A stretch of DNA of 64,000 nt from UBA668 sp041918155 (GTDB lineage Bacteria > Actinomycetota > Acidimicrobiia > Acidimicrobiales > Ilumatobacteraceae), in the NCBI GenBank assembly GCA_041918155.1, contig JAYRWH010000081.1, positions 21,062-85,061 on the forward strand, given 5' to 3'. Positions 1-7,231 of the stretch are shown here, piece by piece. The first letter of the stretch is position 1, and each line of letters begins with the position of its first letter. The translations under genes and the position numbers were made by a program. The notes under the pieces were generated by a model that ran no database searches, had not been told where the DNA came from, and saw only the letters and a program-made list of their open reading frames with translations.

Positions 1-1101
1 GAGCAGGTCGTCGAACAGGGCGCGGTCGCCGTCGGCCAGCGTCGAGAGACCTAGCTTGGCGCGCATGCCGGCCTCCCAGTGGTGGTCGTAGCGGTTGCCG
101 TAAGTGTGCAGCCGCTCGGTGACGGCGGCGACCGCGGCCTCGTCATCCGCGTCGACGAGGGGCAGCAGCGCTTCGGCCAGGCGGGCCAGGTTCCACAGGC
201 CGATGCGTACCTGGTTACCGAACGCGTAGCGGCCCTGGTGGTCGATCGAGCTGAACACCGTGGCGGGATGGTACGTGTCGACGAACGCGCACGGGCCGTA
301 GTCGATCGTCTCGCCGCTGATCGTCATGTTGTCGGTGTTCATCACCCCGTGCACGAAGCCCACGAGCATCCAGCAGGCGATGAGCGCGGCCTGTGACTCG
401 ATCACGCCGTCGAGCAGGGCAAGGGCCGGCCGCTCGGCCTCGGCTGCCGCGGGGTAGTGGCGAGCGATGGCGTGGTCGGTGAGGCGGTGCAGCAGTGCGA
501 GATCGCTCTGTGCCGACGCGTACTGGAACGTCCCGACGCGCAGGTGGCTCGCGGCGACGCGAGTGAGCACCGCGCCCGGCAACATCACGTCACGGGCGAT
601 GTGCTCGCCGGTGGCGACGACGGCGAGGGCCCGCGTCGTGGGGATGCCGAGCGCGTGCATCGCCTCGCCGATGACGTACTCGCGCAGCATCGGGCCGACC
701 GCGGCCTTGCCGTCGCCGCCGCGGGCGAAGGGGGTGCGGCCGGAACCCTTCATGTGCAGGTCGCGACGACAGCCGTGCACGTCGTGCACCTCGCCGAGCA
801 GCAGTGCGCGCCCATCACCGAGCCGAGGTGAGTAGCCCCCGAACTGGTGGCCGGCGTAGGCCTGGGCGACACCGGCGGCACCGGCGGGCAGCTCGTTGCC
901 GGCCAACATCGCGACAGCGGTGGGCGACCGCAGCGCGGCTGGGTCGAGGGCCAACTCGACCGCAAGCGCGTCGTTCAGCACGAGCAGGCGCGGGTCGGGT
1001 ACCTGCGCCGCCCGCCACGGCTCGAACAGGCCGGCAAGATCGCGCACGAACGTGTTGTCGAAACCGAACACTGCTTGATCGGCAACCTTCACGCGGTCCA
1101 C
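1..1101 (-). CDS. selO: Protein adenylyltransferase SelO (YdiU family), C-terminus cut by window edge
   Basis: Pseudokinase-fold enzyme that in characterised members transfers AMP from ATP to protein hydroxyls. Visible: GSGRTPFARGGDGK followed by REYVIGEAMHALGIPTTRA, the nucleotide-binding hallmark of the family, and further on GVMNTDNM and IDYGP, which supply the metal-binding Asn and Asp. About 367 codons are present; family members run about 480-500, so the C-terminal quarter lies outside the window. I start at a GTG because TAGCCT ends 6 nt upstream and no Shine-Dalgarno is present; a second GTG three codons later (before KVADQA) is the alternative. The upstream neighbour arsR is divergent. 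Confidence 0.93.
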   Translation of the reverse strand, partial: MDRVKVADQAVFGFDNTFVRDLAGLFEPWRAAQVPDPRLLVLNDALAVELALDPAALRSPTAVAMLAGNELPAGAAGVAQAYAGHQFGGYSPRLGDGRALLLGEVHDVHGCRRDLHMKGSGRTPFARGGDGKAAVGPMLREYVIGEAMHALGIPTTRALAVVATGEHIARDVMLPGAVLTRVAASHLRVGTFQYASAQSDLALLHRLTDHAIARHYPAAAEAERPALALLDGVIESQAALIACWMLVGFVHGVMNTDNMTISGETIDYGPCAFVDTYHPATVFSSIDHQGRYAFGNQVRIGLWNLARLAEALLPLVDADDEAAVAAVTERLHTYGNRYDHHWEAGMRAKLGLSTLADGDRALFDDLL

Positions 1102-1107
1102 GACAAC

Positions 1108-1113
1108 AGGCTA
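1108..1113 (-). promoter_or_regulatory. -10 box TAGCCT of selO, leaderless
   Basis: TAGCCT followed by a 6-nt spacer and the GTG start. No Shine-Dalgarno lies between, so transcription probably starts at or next to the start codon. Confidence 0.55.
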
Positions 1114-1167
1114 CGGCGCTCTGCTGTCGGTCGTCCAGGACTCACCAATAACGGCTGCTGTCAACTA

Positions 1168-1176
1168 CAACGGTTG
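1168..1176. promoter_or_regulatory. Short palindrome upstream of arsR
   Basis: CAACGGTTG is a perfect 4+1+4 palindrome 8 nt before the arsR GTG, where an ArsR-type autorepressor would bind. It is short, so it could be chance. Confidence 0.3.
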
Positions 1177-1184
1177 GTGCTATC

Positions 1185-1511
1185 GTGAGCGACGTGCGCA
1201 ACGCCACCAACCCCTCTGCCGCCGCTCGCGAGCTCGTGCCGGTGATGAAGGCGTTGTCCGACGAGAACCGGTTGGCGATCCTGCTCACCCTGGTGAGTGG
1301 CCCGCACAATGTGGTCGAGATGTGCGAGTCGCTTGGCCTCGGGCAGACGCTCGTCAGCCACCACCTCAAGGCGCTGCGCGAGACGGGGCTGGTCAGCGCC
1401 ACTCCGGTCGGCCGCAGCAATGTCTACGAACTGTGTTGCGGCGCCGTCGCCGAACCCGTTCGCAACCTGGCCGCTCTGGCCGGGCTGTCCGTCACCCCCG
1501 TTCTCGCCTGA
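1185..1511 (+). CDS. arsR: ArsR/SmtB-family metalloregulator
   Basis: Winged-helix repressor of 108 residues that would sense As(III) or another thiophilic metal and control the arsM gene 14 nt downstream. ALSDENRLAIL (23-33) is the family's opening helix; VVEMCESLGLGQTLVSHHLKALRETG (43-68) is the HTH. C47 sits in the helix where ArsR proteins carry their CxC motif, but only one Cys is there; a C84-C85 pair follows the wing. The sensing site is therefore probably a rearranged Cys set. GTG start. Co-transcription with arsM supports arsenic as the inducer, but this is inference. Confidence 0.85.
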   Translation: MSDVRNATNPSAAARELVPVMKALSDENRLAILLTLVSGPHNVVEMCESLGLGQTLVSHHLKALRETGLVSATPVGRSNVYELCCGAVAEPVRNLAALAGLSVTPVLA

Positions 1512-1525
1512 CACAGGAGCCTGCA

Positions 1526-2362
1526 ATGACCGTTCACGAAACCGGCCACGACGCCGACTTGATCCGCACCGCTGTCCGCGAGCGCTACGCCGCGGCCGCC
1601 AACACCGTTCAGGCCCCCAGCTGTTGCGGGGGTGGCCCGGCGGTATCTGTTGATGCCAAGTTCGGCGCGGTGATGTACGACGTGGAGCAGACCGGGCAGC
1701 TGCCGGCAGCGGCGGTACTCGCGTCGCTCGGATGCGGCAACCCCACCGCGCTGGCCACGCTCGAACCGGGCCAGGTGGTGCTCGACCTTGGCTCTGGCGG
1801 TGGCATCGACGTGTTCCTGTCGGCCCGTCGCGTCGGCCCCACGGGCAAGGTGTACGGGCTCGACATGACGCCCGAGATGCTCGATCTCGCCCGTCGCAAC
1901 CAGGCCGAGGCGGGCGTCGAGAACGCCGAGTTCCTGCTCGGCACGATCGAGCACATCCCACTGCCCGACCAGTCCGTCGATGTGATCATCTCCAACTGTG
2001 TGATCAACCTCTCCGCCGACAAGGACCTGGTGCTTGCCGAGGCCTTCCGCGTGTTACGGCCCGGCGGGCTGTTCGCCGTGTCCGACGTGGTGCTGAAGCG
2101 TCCGCTCTCGCCGCAACTCTCCCAGGTGATGGGCCTCTGGACCGGGTGCGTCGCCGGCGCCCTGCTCGAGACTGATTACACGACCAAGCTCACTGCCGCC
2201 GGCTTCCACGATGCCGAGGTGCAGATCACCCATGTGCACGAACGGGCCGACCTCGCCCGGATGGCAGAAGGTCTCGAGATGCCTGCCGGCCTCGACCCGC
2301 AGGCGGCGCTCGACGAGGCAGACGGCGCCATCGCCAACGCGTTCATCCGCGCCCGTCGCTGA
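1526..2362 (+). CDS. arsM: Arsenite S-adenosylmethionine methyltransferase
   Basis: Cytosolic enzyme that methylates As(III) stepwise to methyl- and dimethylarsenicals with SAM. 278 residues: a CCGGG motif (C33-C34), the SAM loop VLDLGSGGGIDVF (86-97), then SNCVINLS with C158 and WTGCVAGAL with C208. C70 with C158 and C208 matches the three conserved As(III)-binding cysteines of ArsM. AGGAG 8 nt before the ATG decides the start. No arsenite permease or arsenate reductase accompanies it, so detoxification here appears to rest on methylation, with the regulator directly upstream in the same operon. Confidence 0.93.
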   Translation: MTVHETGHDADLIRTAVRERYAAAANTVQAPSCCGGGPAVSVDAKFGAVMYDVEQTGQLPAAAVLASLGCGNPTALATLEPGQVVLDLGSGGGIDVFLSARRVGPTGKVYGLDMTPEMLDLARRNQAEAGVENAEFLLGTIEHIPLPDQSVDVIISNCVINLSADKDLVLAEAFRVLRPGGLFAVSDVVLKRPLSPQLSQVMGLWTGCVAGALLETDYTTKLTAAGFHDAEVQITHVHERADLARMAEGLEMPAGLDPQAALDEADGAIANAFIRARR

Positions 2363-2397
2363 CGGCGGCCGATTCCGTGGCGCGGGTGAAGTCGCCG

Positions 2398-2403
2398 TAG
2401 CGT
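2398..2403 (+). promoter_or_regulatory. -10 box TAGCGT of the hotdog thioesterase gene, leaderless
   Basis: TAGCGT with an 8-nt spacer to the ATG. It lies 35 nt after arsM, so the thioesterase probably has its own start of transcription. Confidence 0.45.
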
Positions 2404-2411
2404 CGGGGGCG

Positions 2412-3101
2412 ATGACCGCCCCCGATAGTGCCGCCCACTACGACCCTCTGGTTCAGCTCGCCCAGCCCGACCACCCCGATGCCGAAGCCGAAGCCAGGGC
2501 CGTCGCCGGTCGCGCCATACGCGACCTCGGTCACGCGATGGCCGGCCGTCATTCCGCGATCGACCTGTTGGCCGAGACGGCCACGACGATCGACGCGCTG
2601 ACGGCCCGATTCGATGCCGGTGCGCCGCGCACCCACAAGGAACAGGCCGCACGCGAGGGGCGGTGGGACGCGGCGCCGGCCAGCGGTGACGAGATGCGGG
2701 GCCATGACGAGCGGCCGATCTCGGGGCGCTCCAGCCCCTGGGGCCTCGACCTGCACGTGCGCCGCGACGGCGACGAGGCGGTGGCGTCCGTGACGTTCCG
2801 TGCGGCCCACGAGGGGGCGCCCGGTCGCAGTCACGGCGGCATCGTCGCCGCTCTGTTCGACGACGTGCTCGGCTTCGTGCTCACGATCCTCGAGCAGCCG
2901 GCCTACACCGGCGAGCTGACGATCCGCTACGAGGCAGGCACGCCCATCGGCGTGCCGCTGGAATGCCGCTGCCGCCTCGAGCGGCGCGAAGGCCGCAAGC
3001 TCTATCTCACTGGCGAACTCACCGACAACGGCGCGGTGGTGGCGCGCACTCGCGGCCTGTTCATCGCCATCGACAAAGAACGGTTCATGGCTGGCGGCTG
3101 A
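2412..3101 (+). CDS. PaaI/YbgC-type hotdog thioesterase with N-terminal extension
   Basis: Likely acyl-CoA thioesterase, 229 residues. The C-terminal 125 residues are a hotdog domain: GRSHGGIVAALFDDVLGF (139-155) has the HGG and Asp of the PaaI active site, followed by strands ELTIRYEAGTPIG and CRCRLERREGRKLYLTGEL. The first 100 residues are helical and of unknown role; many actinobacterial members have a similar extension. The start is set by the -10 box described above; the more distant upstream starts run into arsM. Substrate is not predictable. Confidence 0.8.
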   Translation: MTAPDSAAHYDPLVQLAQPDHPDAEAEARAVAGRAIRDLGHAMAGRHSAIDLLAETATTIDALTARFDAGAPRTHKEQAAREGRWDAAPASGDEMRGHDERPISGRSSPWGLDLHVRRDGDEAVASVTFRAAHEGAPGRSHGGIVAALFDDVLGFVLTILEQPAYTGELTIRYEAGTPIGVPLECRCRLERREGRKLYLTGELTDNGAVVARTRGLFIAIDKERFMAGG

Positions 3102-3135
3102 CGTCGCCCACCTCCGTCGGCCGAGAACGAACCGG

Positions 3136-3678
3136 TCAGCCGAGGGCGGCTTCGATGGCGCTCACCAGCAACACGTCGTCGGGCGCCAGGTTCGGTGCGA
3201 AGCGACCGACCACCGCGCCGTCGCGACCGACGAGGAACTTCTCGAAATTCCACAGCACGTCGGGATCGTCGGTGGCGGCGATGCCGAAACCCTTCAGGCG
3301 CTCTCGGTGCGCTGCCGCGTTGCCCTGCGACGTGGCGATGGCCGAGGTGAGCTCGCGATAGAGCGGGTGTTGGTCGTCGCCGACGACGCTGATCTTGGAG
3401 AACATCGGGAACGCGATCGAGTAGGTGGCGCGGCAGAACTCGGCGATGTCGTCATCGCTACCGGGCTCCTGGCCGAGGAAGTTGTTGGCTGGGAAGCCGA
3501 GCACCACCAGGCCACGCTCGCGGTACTGCTCGTAGAGGCGCTCGAGTCCCTCGTACTGGGGGGTGAGACCGCACTTCGAAGCCACGTTGACGATCAGCAG
3601 CACCTTGCCCGAGTACTCGGCGAGGGTGGTGCTGGCTCCGGTGATCGTGGTCAGCGGGATGTCCTGGATGGTGGTCAT
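3136..3678 (-). CDS. Glutathione-peroxidase family thiol peroxidase
   Basis: Reduces hydroperoxides with a peroxidatic cysteine. 180 residues. ASKCGLTPQYEGLE gives C36, and WNFEKFLV gives the Trp/Asn of the active site. In the GFPANNFLGQEPG block the position that holds the resolving Cys of thioredoxin-dependent homologues (FPCNQF) is Ala, so this enzyme looks 1-Cys. A low-molecular-weight thiol, plausibly mycothiol, or another reductant would have to recycle it. The ATG after AGGGAG is preferred over a start 16 codons upstream. Convergent with the thioesterase gene and divergent from the TetR gene. Confidence 0.9.
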   Translation of the reverse strand: MTTIQDIPLTTITGASTTLAEYSGKVLLIVNVASKCGLTPQYEGLERLYEQYRERGLVVLGFPANNFLGQEPGSDDDIAEFCRATYSIAFPMFSKISVVGDDQHPLYRELTSAIATSQGNAAAHRERLKGFGIAATDDPDVLWNFEKFLVGRDGAVVGRFAPNLAPDDVLLVSAIEAALG

Positions 3679-3793
3679 GGTCGGTCGCTCCCTGGTGTGC
3701 GGTCGGCGTGCTGGAGTGACCAACACCGCGTTGGGCGGATCTATGCCGCCGTCCGGCGACGTAGCTCATTGGTTCTCGAACGCGTCCCGAGAC

Positions 3794-3799
3794 TAACGT
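3794..3799 (+). promoter_or_regulatory. -10 box TAACGT of the tetR gene, leaderless
   Basis: TAACGT with a 6-nt spacer to the ATG and no Shine-Dalgarno. Confidence 0.55.
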
Positions 3800-3805
3800 C
3801 CACGC

Positions 3806-4438
3806 ATGGAGAACAGCTCGCCGGCGGGCGGCACTCGTGTCGATGGGCGTACGCGTCTGCTCGATACGGCCGAGGAACTGCTCGACCGTCATGGGATCGA
3901 CGGGGTGTCGGTGCGCACGGTCACGAAGGCCGCCGGCCACCGCAACTCGTCCGCGGTGAACTACCACTTCGGCAACCGCGACCAACTCATCACGGCCGTC
4001 TTCGAGCGTCGGCAGAAGTCGGTGGAGGCGCGTCGCTCGTCGATGCTCGCGGCGCTGGAGGCCCGGGGCGACATCACCCCCTACGAAGCCGTCGGCCTGG
4101 CAGTCCAACCGCTCGTGGAGCTGCTCGCCGACCTTCCCGGCCGCCGCTACCTGCGCCTGCTGCACCAAGCCGCCAACCACCCCGACTACTACCTGCGCAC
4201 GGTGGAGCAGTACTCGCCCTCGGCGATGCGGGCTGCCGCCGTGGTGATGCCCCTGGTGGCCCACCTGCCTCGCGTTCGCCAGGCACACCGACTGCGGCTC
4301 GGTCTCGGCATCACGCTCGCTGCGTTGGCCGATCAAGCGCGGCTGATCGACACCCCGTCACCGCCGCGGCCCGTGCTCGATCCGGCCGAGCTCGCCGACG
4401 ACCTGATCCGCGTCATCCTCGCCGCGCTCGCGGCCTGA
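3806..4438 (+). CDS. TetR-family transcriptional regulator
   Basis: 210 residues. The HTH is at 35-56 (SVRTVTKAAGHRNSSAVNYHF), followed by a TetR_C-like ligand domain rich in Leu/Ala. The divergent neighbour is the thiol peroxidase and the convergent one a membrane protein; either may be the target, but no operator is evident in the 127-nt divergent gap. The 3' end overlaps the membrane-protein gene on the other strand by about 80 nt. Confidence 0.85.
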   Translation: MENSSPAGGTRVDGRTRLLDTAEELLDRHGIDGVSVRTVTKAAGHRNSSAVNYHFGNRDQLITAVFERRQKSVEARRSSMLAALEARGDITPYEAVGLAVQPLVELLADLPGRRYLRLLHQAANHPDYYLRTVEQYSPSAMRAAAVVMPLVAHLPRVRQAHRLRLGLGITLAALADQARLIDTPSPPRPVLDPAELADDLIRVILAALAA

Positions 4439-4912
4439 CCCGCGCCGGCTCGCCACGAGCCAGTGACGGCGGCAGGCGTCGCGGAGTTGCGCCGCCGCGC
4501 CGATCAACGCCAAGTGCACGCCGCCCACGAAGCACACCGCGGCGGTCACGCCACCGACGCCGAATCCGTACCACATCGCGGCGGCACCGGCGGCCGCCAG
4601 CAGCGCGCCGATCCCGGCAAGGTGGCCAGGGTGCGCCGTCGTCCGCGGCGTCTCGCGGAGGTCGCCGAACAAGCGGGCGAAGCCGGCGGCCGTCGCCATC
4701 ACCGCGAACACGAAGCCGATCAACCCCATGCCCATTGATGCGCCGAGCCCGCAGCTGAGGGGATCCTCGGTCGGGCCGCAGGACGCGGCGGTGCCCGACG
4801 CGAGGAGGTAGGTGAGGATCGGGCCACCCACGAGCGCCCCGACCACCAGCCAGAGGCCGGTCGGTGGCGGGGCGCCGTGGGAATGACGCGATGAAGGGAG
4901 GCGATCGGTCAT
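4358..4912 (-). CDS. Four-helix integral membrane protein, unknown function
   Basis: 184 residues with four hydrophobic segments at about 19-40, 55-82, 98-116 and 119-137, then a charged cytoplasmic tail. Between helices 1 and 2 lies a loop with two Cys (SCGPTEDPLSCG), possibly a disulfide outside the cell. The last 27 codons overlap the 3' end of the tetR gene antisense. I do not recognise a family. Confidence 0.65.
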   Translation of the reverse strand: MTDRLPSSRHSHGAPPPTGLWLVVGALVGGPILTYLLASGTAASCGPTEDPLSCGLGASMGMGLIGFVFAVMATAAGFARLFGDLRETPRTTAHPGHLAGIGALLAAAGAAAMWYGFGVGGVTAAVCFVGGVHLALIGAAAQLRDACRRHWLVASRRGSGRERGEDDADQVVGELGRIEHGPRR

Positions 4913-5239
4913 CTCGTCATCCCACGATCAATGTTCAGCACTCGTGCAGTGCGGAGGGTCTCCGGGTCGGGATACCGTCCGGATTCCAACCGTCTCACCA
5001 CTTCACTGTGGGCGTAACCGGGCGTGCTCGACAGGGACCTTTGCCTCTACCCTGGTGGCGTCGAGTGTGCTGCAGGTGCGCCTCGGCGTGGCCGCCGAGA
5101 ACGGAGCCTGGCCGCCAGTGGCGTATTAGTGGTCGCGCGGAGTCATTCCTCACGTCAAATGCCTGACCGCAACCCACCGCGGAACAAAGCAGCTCGACCT
5201 GAACTAATACAGCTGAACGATGGCGCTAAGGTGGCGGCT
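4913..5239. other. 327-nt stretch with no supportable gene
   Basis: Lies between divergent genes. It contains AT-richer patches and several short open frames, but none has a credible start signal or composition. I see no riboswitch fold or tRNA. The last 13 nt hold the -10 of the next gene. Confidence 0.5.
5227..5232 (+). promoter_or_regulatory. -10 box TAAGGT of the following small gene, leaderless
   Basis: TAAGGT with a 7-nt spacer to the ATG of the 138-residue protein. Confidence 0.5.
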
Positions 5240-5656
5240 ATGGCAGCGACAAAAGGTTCAAAGGGAACGATGAGTGCCGAGCACAAGGCCGCGCTCGCAG
5301 AAGGCCGTACCGAGGGTCGCGTCGTGCGCGAGTACCTCGAGGCAATCCGGTCGAGCAAGGGCAAACCAGGCCGCAAGCGCACGGTGGAATCCGTGTCGAA
5401 GCGGCTCGCCACGATCGGGACCGAAATGGCCGCGGCCAGTCCCGTTCGCGAGCTGGAATTGGCGCAGGAGCGCATCGACCTCGAGCGCGAATTGGCCGCG
5501 ATGGCCAACCGCGTCGACCCGAAGTCGCTCGAGGCCAAGTTCGTCGAGGTGGCCGCCGGCTACAGCACGCGCAAGGGCATCTCGTACGGCGCATGGCGCG
5601 CGGTTGGCGTCGATGCGGCCGTGTTGAAGAAGGCTGGCATCGGTCGCGGCGGCTGA
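5240..5656 (+). CDS. Conserved actinobacterial protein of unknown function
   Basis: 138 residues, mostly helical and charged. It opens with a basic Lys/Gly/Ser tail, then SAEHKAALAEGRTEGRVVREYLEA, a KPGRKRT stretch, a heptad-like helix (about 60-100) and a C-terminal block YSTRKGISYGAWRAVGVDAAVLKKAGI that looks like a small helical DNA- or protein-binding module. From memory, proteins of this layout are widespread in actinobacteria without a role. The ATG is chosen from the -10 spacing; the open frame extends 72 codons further upstream but without signals. Confidence 0.75.
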   Translation: MAATKGSKGTMSAEHKAALAEGRTEGRVVREYLEAIRSSKGKPGRKRTVESVSKRLATIGTEMAAASPVRELELAQERIDLERELAAMANRVDPKSLEAKFVEVAAGYSTRKGISYGAWRAVGVDAAVLKKAGIGRGG

Positions 5657-5675
5657 TCCACAGCCGGCAGCCCGC

Positions 5676-6656
5676 TCAGAACCCCTGCACGGGTTGTGGC
5701 CTGTACGGAGCTTCGAGGCGGGCGGCTTCCTCGTCGGTGAGCGTGATGTCGAGCGCGCCCAGCGCGTCATCGAGGTGGTGGGGCTTGGTGACGCCCACGA
5801 TCGGCGCCACGACTGCCGGGTGGCGCGTCACCCACGCGAGCGCCACCGCGGAGCGGGCGACCCCGCGCTCCGCGGCGATCTCGCCGACGCGGGTGACGAT
5901 CTCGGGATTGGCCGTGCCGTAGAGCGTCTTGCCGAATTCGTCGGTGTCGAGGCGGGCAGTGCTGGTGGCCGGGTCGCGGGCCAGGAGACCGCGGGCCATC
6001 GGGCTCCAGGGGACCACGCCCACACCCTGGTCGAGGCACAAGGGCAGCATCTCGCGCTCCTCCTCGCGGTACAACAGGTTGTAGTGGTTCTGCATGGTGA
6101 CGAAGCGGGTCCAGCCGTTGCGCTCGGCGACCTGCTGGGCCTTCGCGAACTGCCAGGCCCACATCGACGAGGCGCCGATGTGCAGGGCCTTGCCGGCCTT
6201 CACCACATCGTGCAGGGCCTCCATCGTCTCCTCGATCGGCGTCCGCGGATCCCAACGGTGGATCTGGTAGAGGTCGACATAGTCAGTTCCGAGCCGGCGC
6301 AGGCTGGCGTCGATTTCGAACATGATCGCCTTGCGCGACAGGCCGCGGCCGTTGGGGCCCTTGCGCATCACTCCGTGAACCTTGGTAGCGAGCACGATCT
6401 CCTCGCGGCGGGCGTATTCGGCAAGCGCGCGGCCGACGATCTCCTCGCTCGTGCCGCCGGAGTACACATTGGCCGTGTCGAAGAAGTTGATGCCCGCCTC
6501 CACCGCGCGGCGAATGAACGGGCGACTCTGTTCCTCGTCGAGGGCCCATGGGTGGTTGCCGCGGTCGGCGACGCCGTAGCTCATGCAACCGAGACATACG
6601 CGCGAAACGTCCATCCCGGTGCTGCCCAGCTTCACGTACTTCATCGCATCTCCCAT
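5676..6656 (-). CDS. Aldo/keto reductase (YajO/GSP69-like)
   Basis: NAD(P)H-dependent TIM-barrel oxidoreductase, 326 residues. The catalytic tetrad is visible: Asp and Tyr in FFDTANVYSGG, Lys in LATKVHG, His in YQIHRWD. The C-terminal VAPIVGVTKPHHLDDAL is the cofactor phosphate loop. The ATG shares one base with the TGA of the upstream hotdog gene (TGATG), which suggests translational coupling; a second ATG at codon 5 is possible. Substrate unknown. Confidence 0.92.
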   Translation of the reverse strand: MGDAMKYVKLGSTGMDVSRVCLGCMSYGVADRGNHPWALDEEQSRPFIRRAVEAGINFFDTANVYSGGTSEEIVGRALAEYARREEIVLATKVHGVMRKGPNGRGLSRKAIMFEIDASLRRLGTDYVDLYQIHRWDPRTPIEETMEALHDVVKAGKALHIGASSMWAWQFAKAQQVAERNGWTRFVTMQNHYNLLYREEEREMLPLCLDQGVGVVPWSPMARGLLARDPATSTARLDTDEFGKTLYGTANPEIVTRVGEIAAERGVARSAVALAWVTRHPAVVAPIVGVTKPHHLDDALGALDITLTDEEAARLEAPYRPQPVQGF

Positions 6657-7147
6657 CAGGCCGGAGTGCCGAGCACGAGGAATTCGGCGCTGAGGGCCGG
6701 CCGCTCACTGCCCTTGACCTCCATTGTCACCCGGTTGCGCATCAGGATGCCCGACGTCTTCTGGGTGACTTCGAGCAGTACGACGCGCAGGCGCAACTCG
6801 TCATCGACGTACACGGTGTGGGGGAAGCGCACCTTGTCGAAGCCATAGTTGTACGACACCCACGCCTCGCTCCAGAACGGGTAGTTGTTGAAGAACGCGG
6901 CCTGCACGAGCGACACCAACATCACGCCGTCGATGTTGTCGTCGCCGCGGGGAAACGAAGCATTGGTGGAGGTGTTGCTGGCCTCCGCGGTGGAATCGAC
7001 GGACCAGTGGAACGAGTCGAGGTGGGCGCGGTCGACCATGCGCCAGTCGGTGACGAACAGCTCCTGGCCCACATGGCCGAAGGCTTGCTCCACTGGCAAC
7101 GTGCCGGCCCTGGGCGACCTGCTCCACAGCAGCGACGGCGTGGTCAT
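6656..7147 (-). CDS. NodN/MaoC-like hotdog protein
   Basis: 163 residues with the MaoC-like pattern: an N-terminal helix region FGHVGQELFVTDWRMVDRAHLDSF, the central helix GVMLVSLVQAAFFNNYPFW and the strand block YNYGFDKVRFPHTVYVDDELRLRVVLLEV. Homologues act as hydratases or thioesterases on acyl-CoAs. It precedes the aldo/keto reductase in an operon and is divergent from an acyl-CoA synthetase, which supports a fatty- or aromatic-acid context. GAGGGGG upstream of the ATG fixes the start. Confidence 0.75.
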   Translation of the reverse strand: MTTPSLLWSRSPRAGTLPVEQAFGHVGQELFVTDWRMVDRAHLDSFHWSVDSTAEASNTSTNASFPRGDDNIDGVMLVSLVQAAFFNNYPFWSEAWVSYNYGFDKVRFPHTVYVDDELRLRVVLLEVTQKTSGILMRNRVTMEVKGSERPALSAEFLVLGTPA

Positions 7148-7231
7148 GGCGGAACCCCCTCTGGTTCGTCTCGAGCGGCAGCTTATGGTCGAATAGCCGA
7201 CGGCGCCGAAGGGTGGTGCCGAGGAGACGTC

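Noticed and set aside
4944..5129. Possible small protein or leader peptide in the 327-nt gap
   Set aside because: No start signal, no recognisable composition, and it is not continuous with the leaderless gene at 5240.
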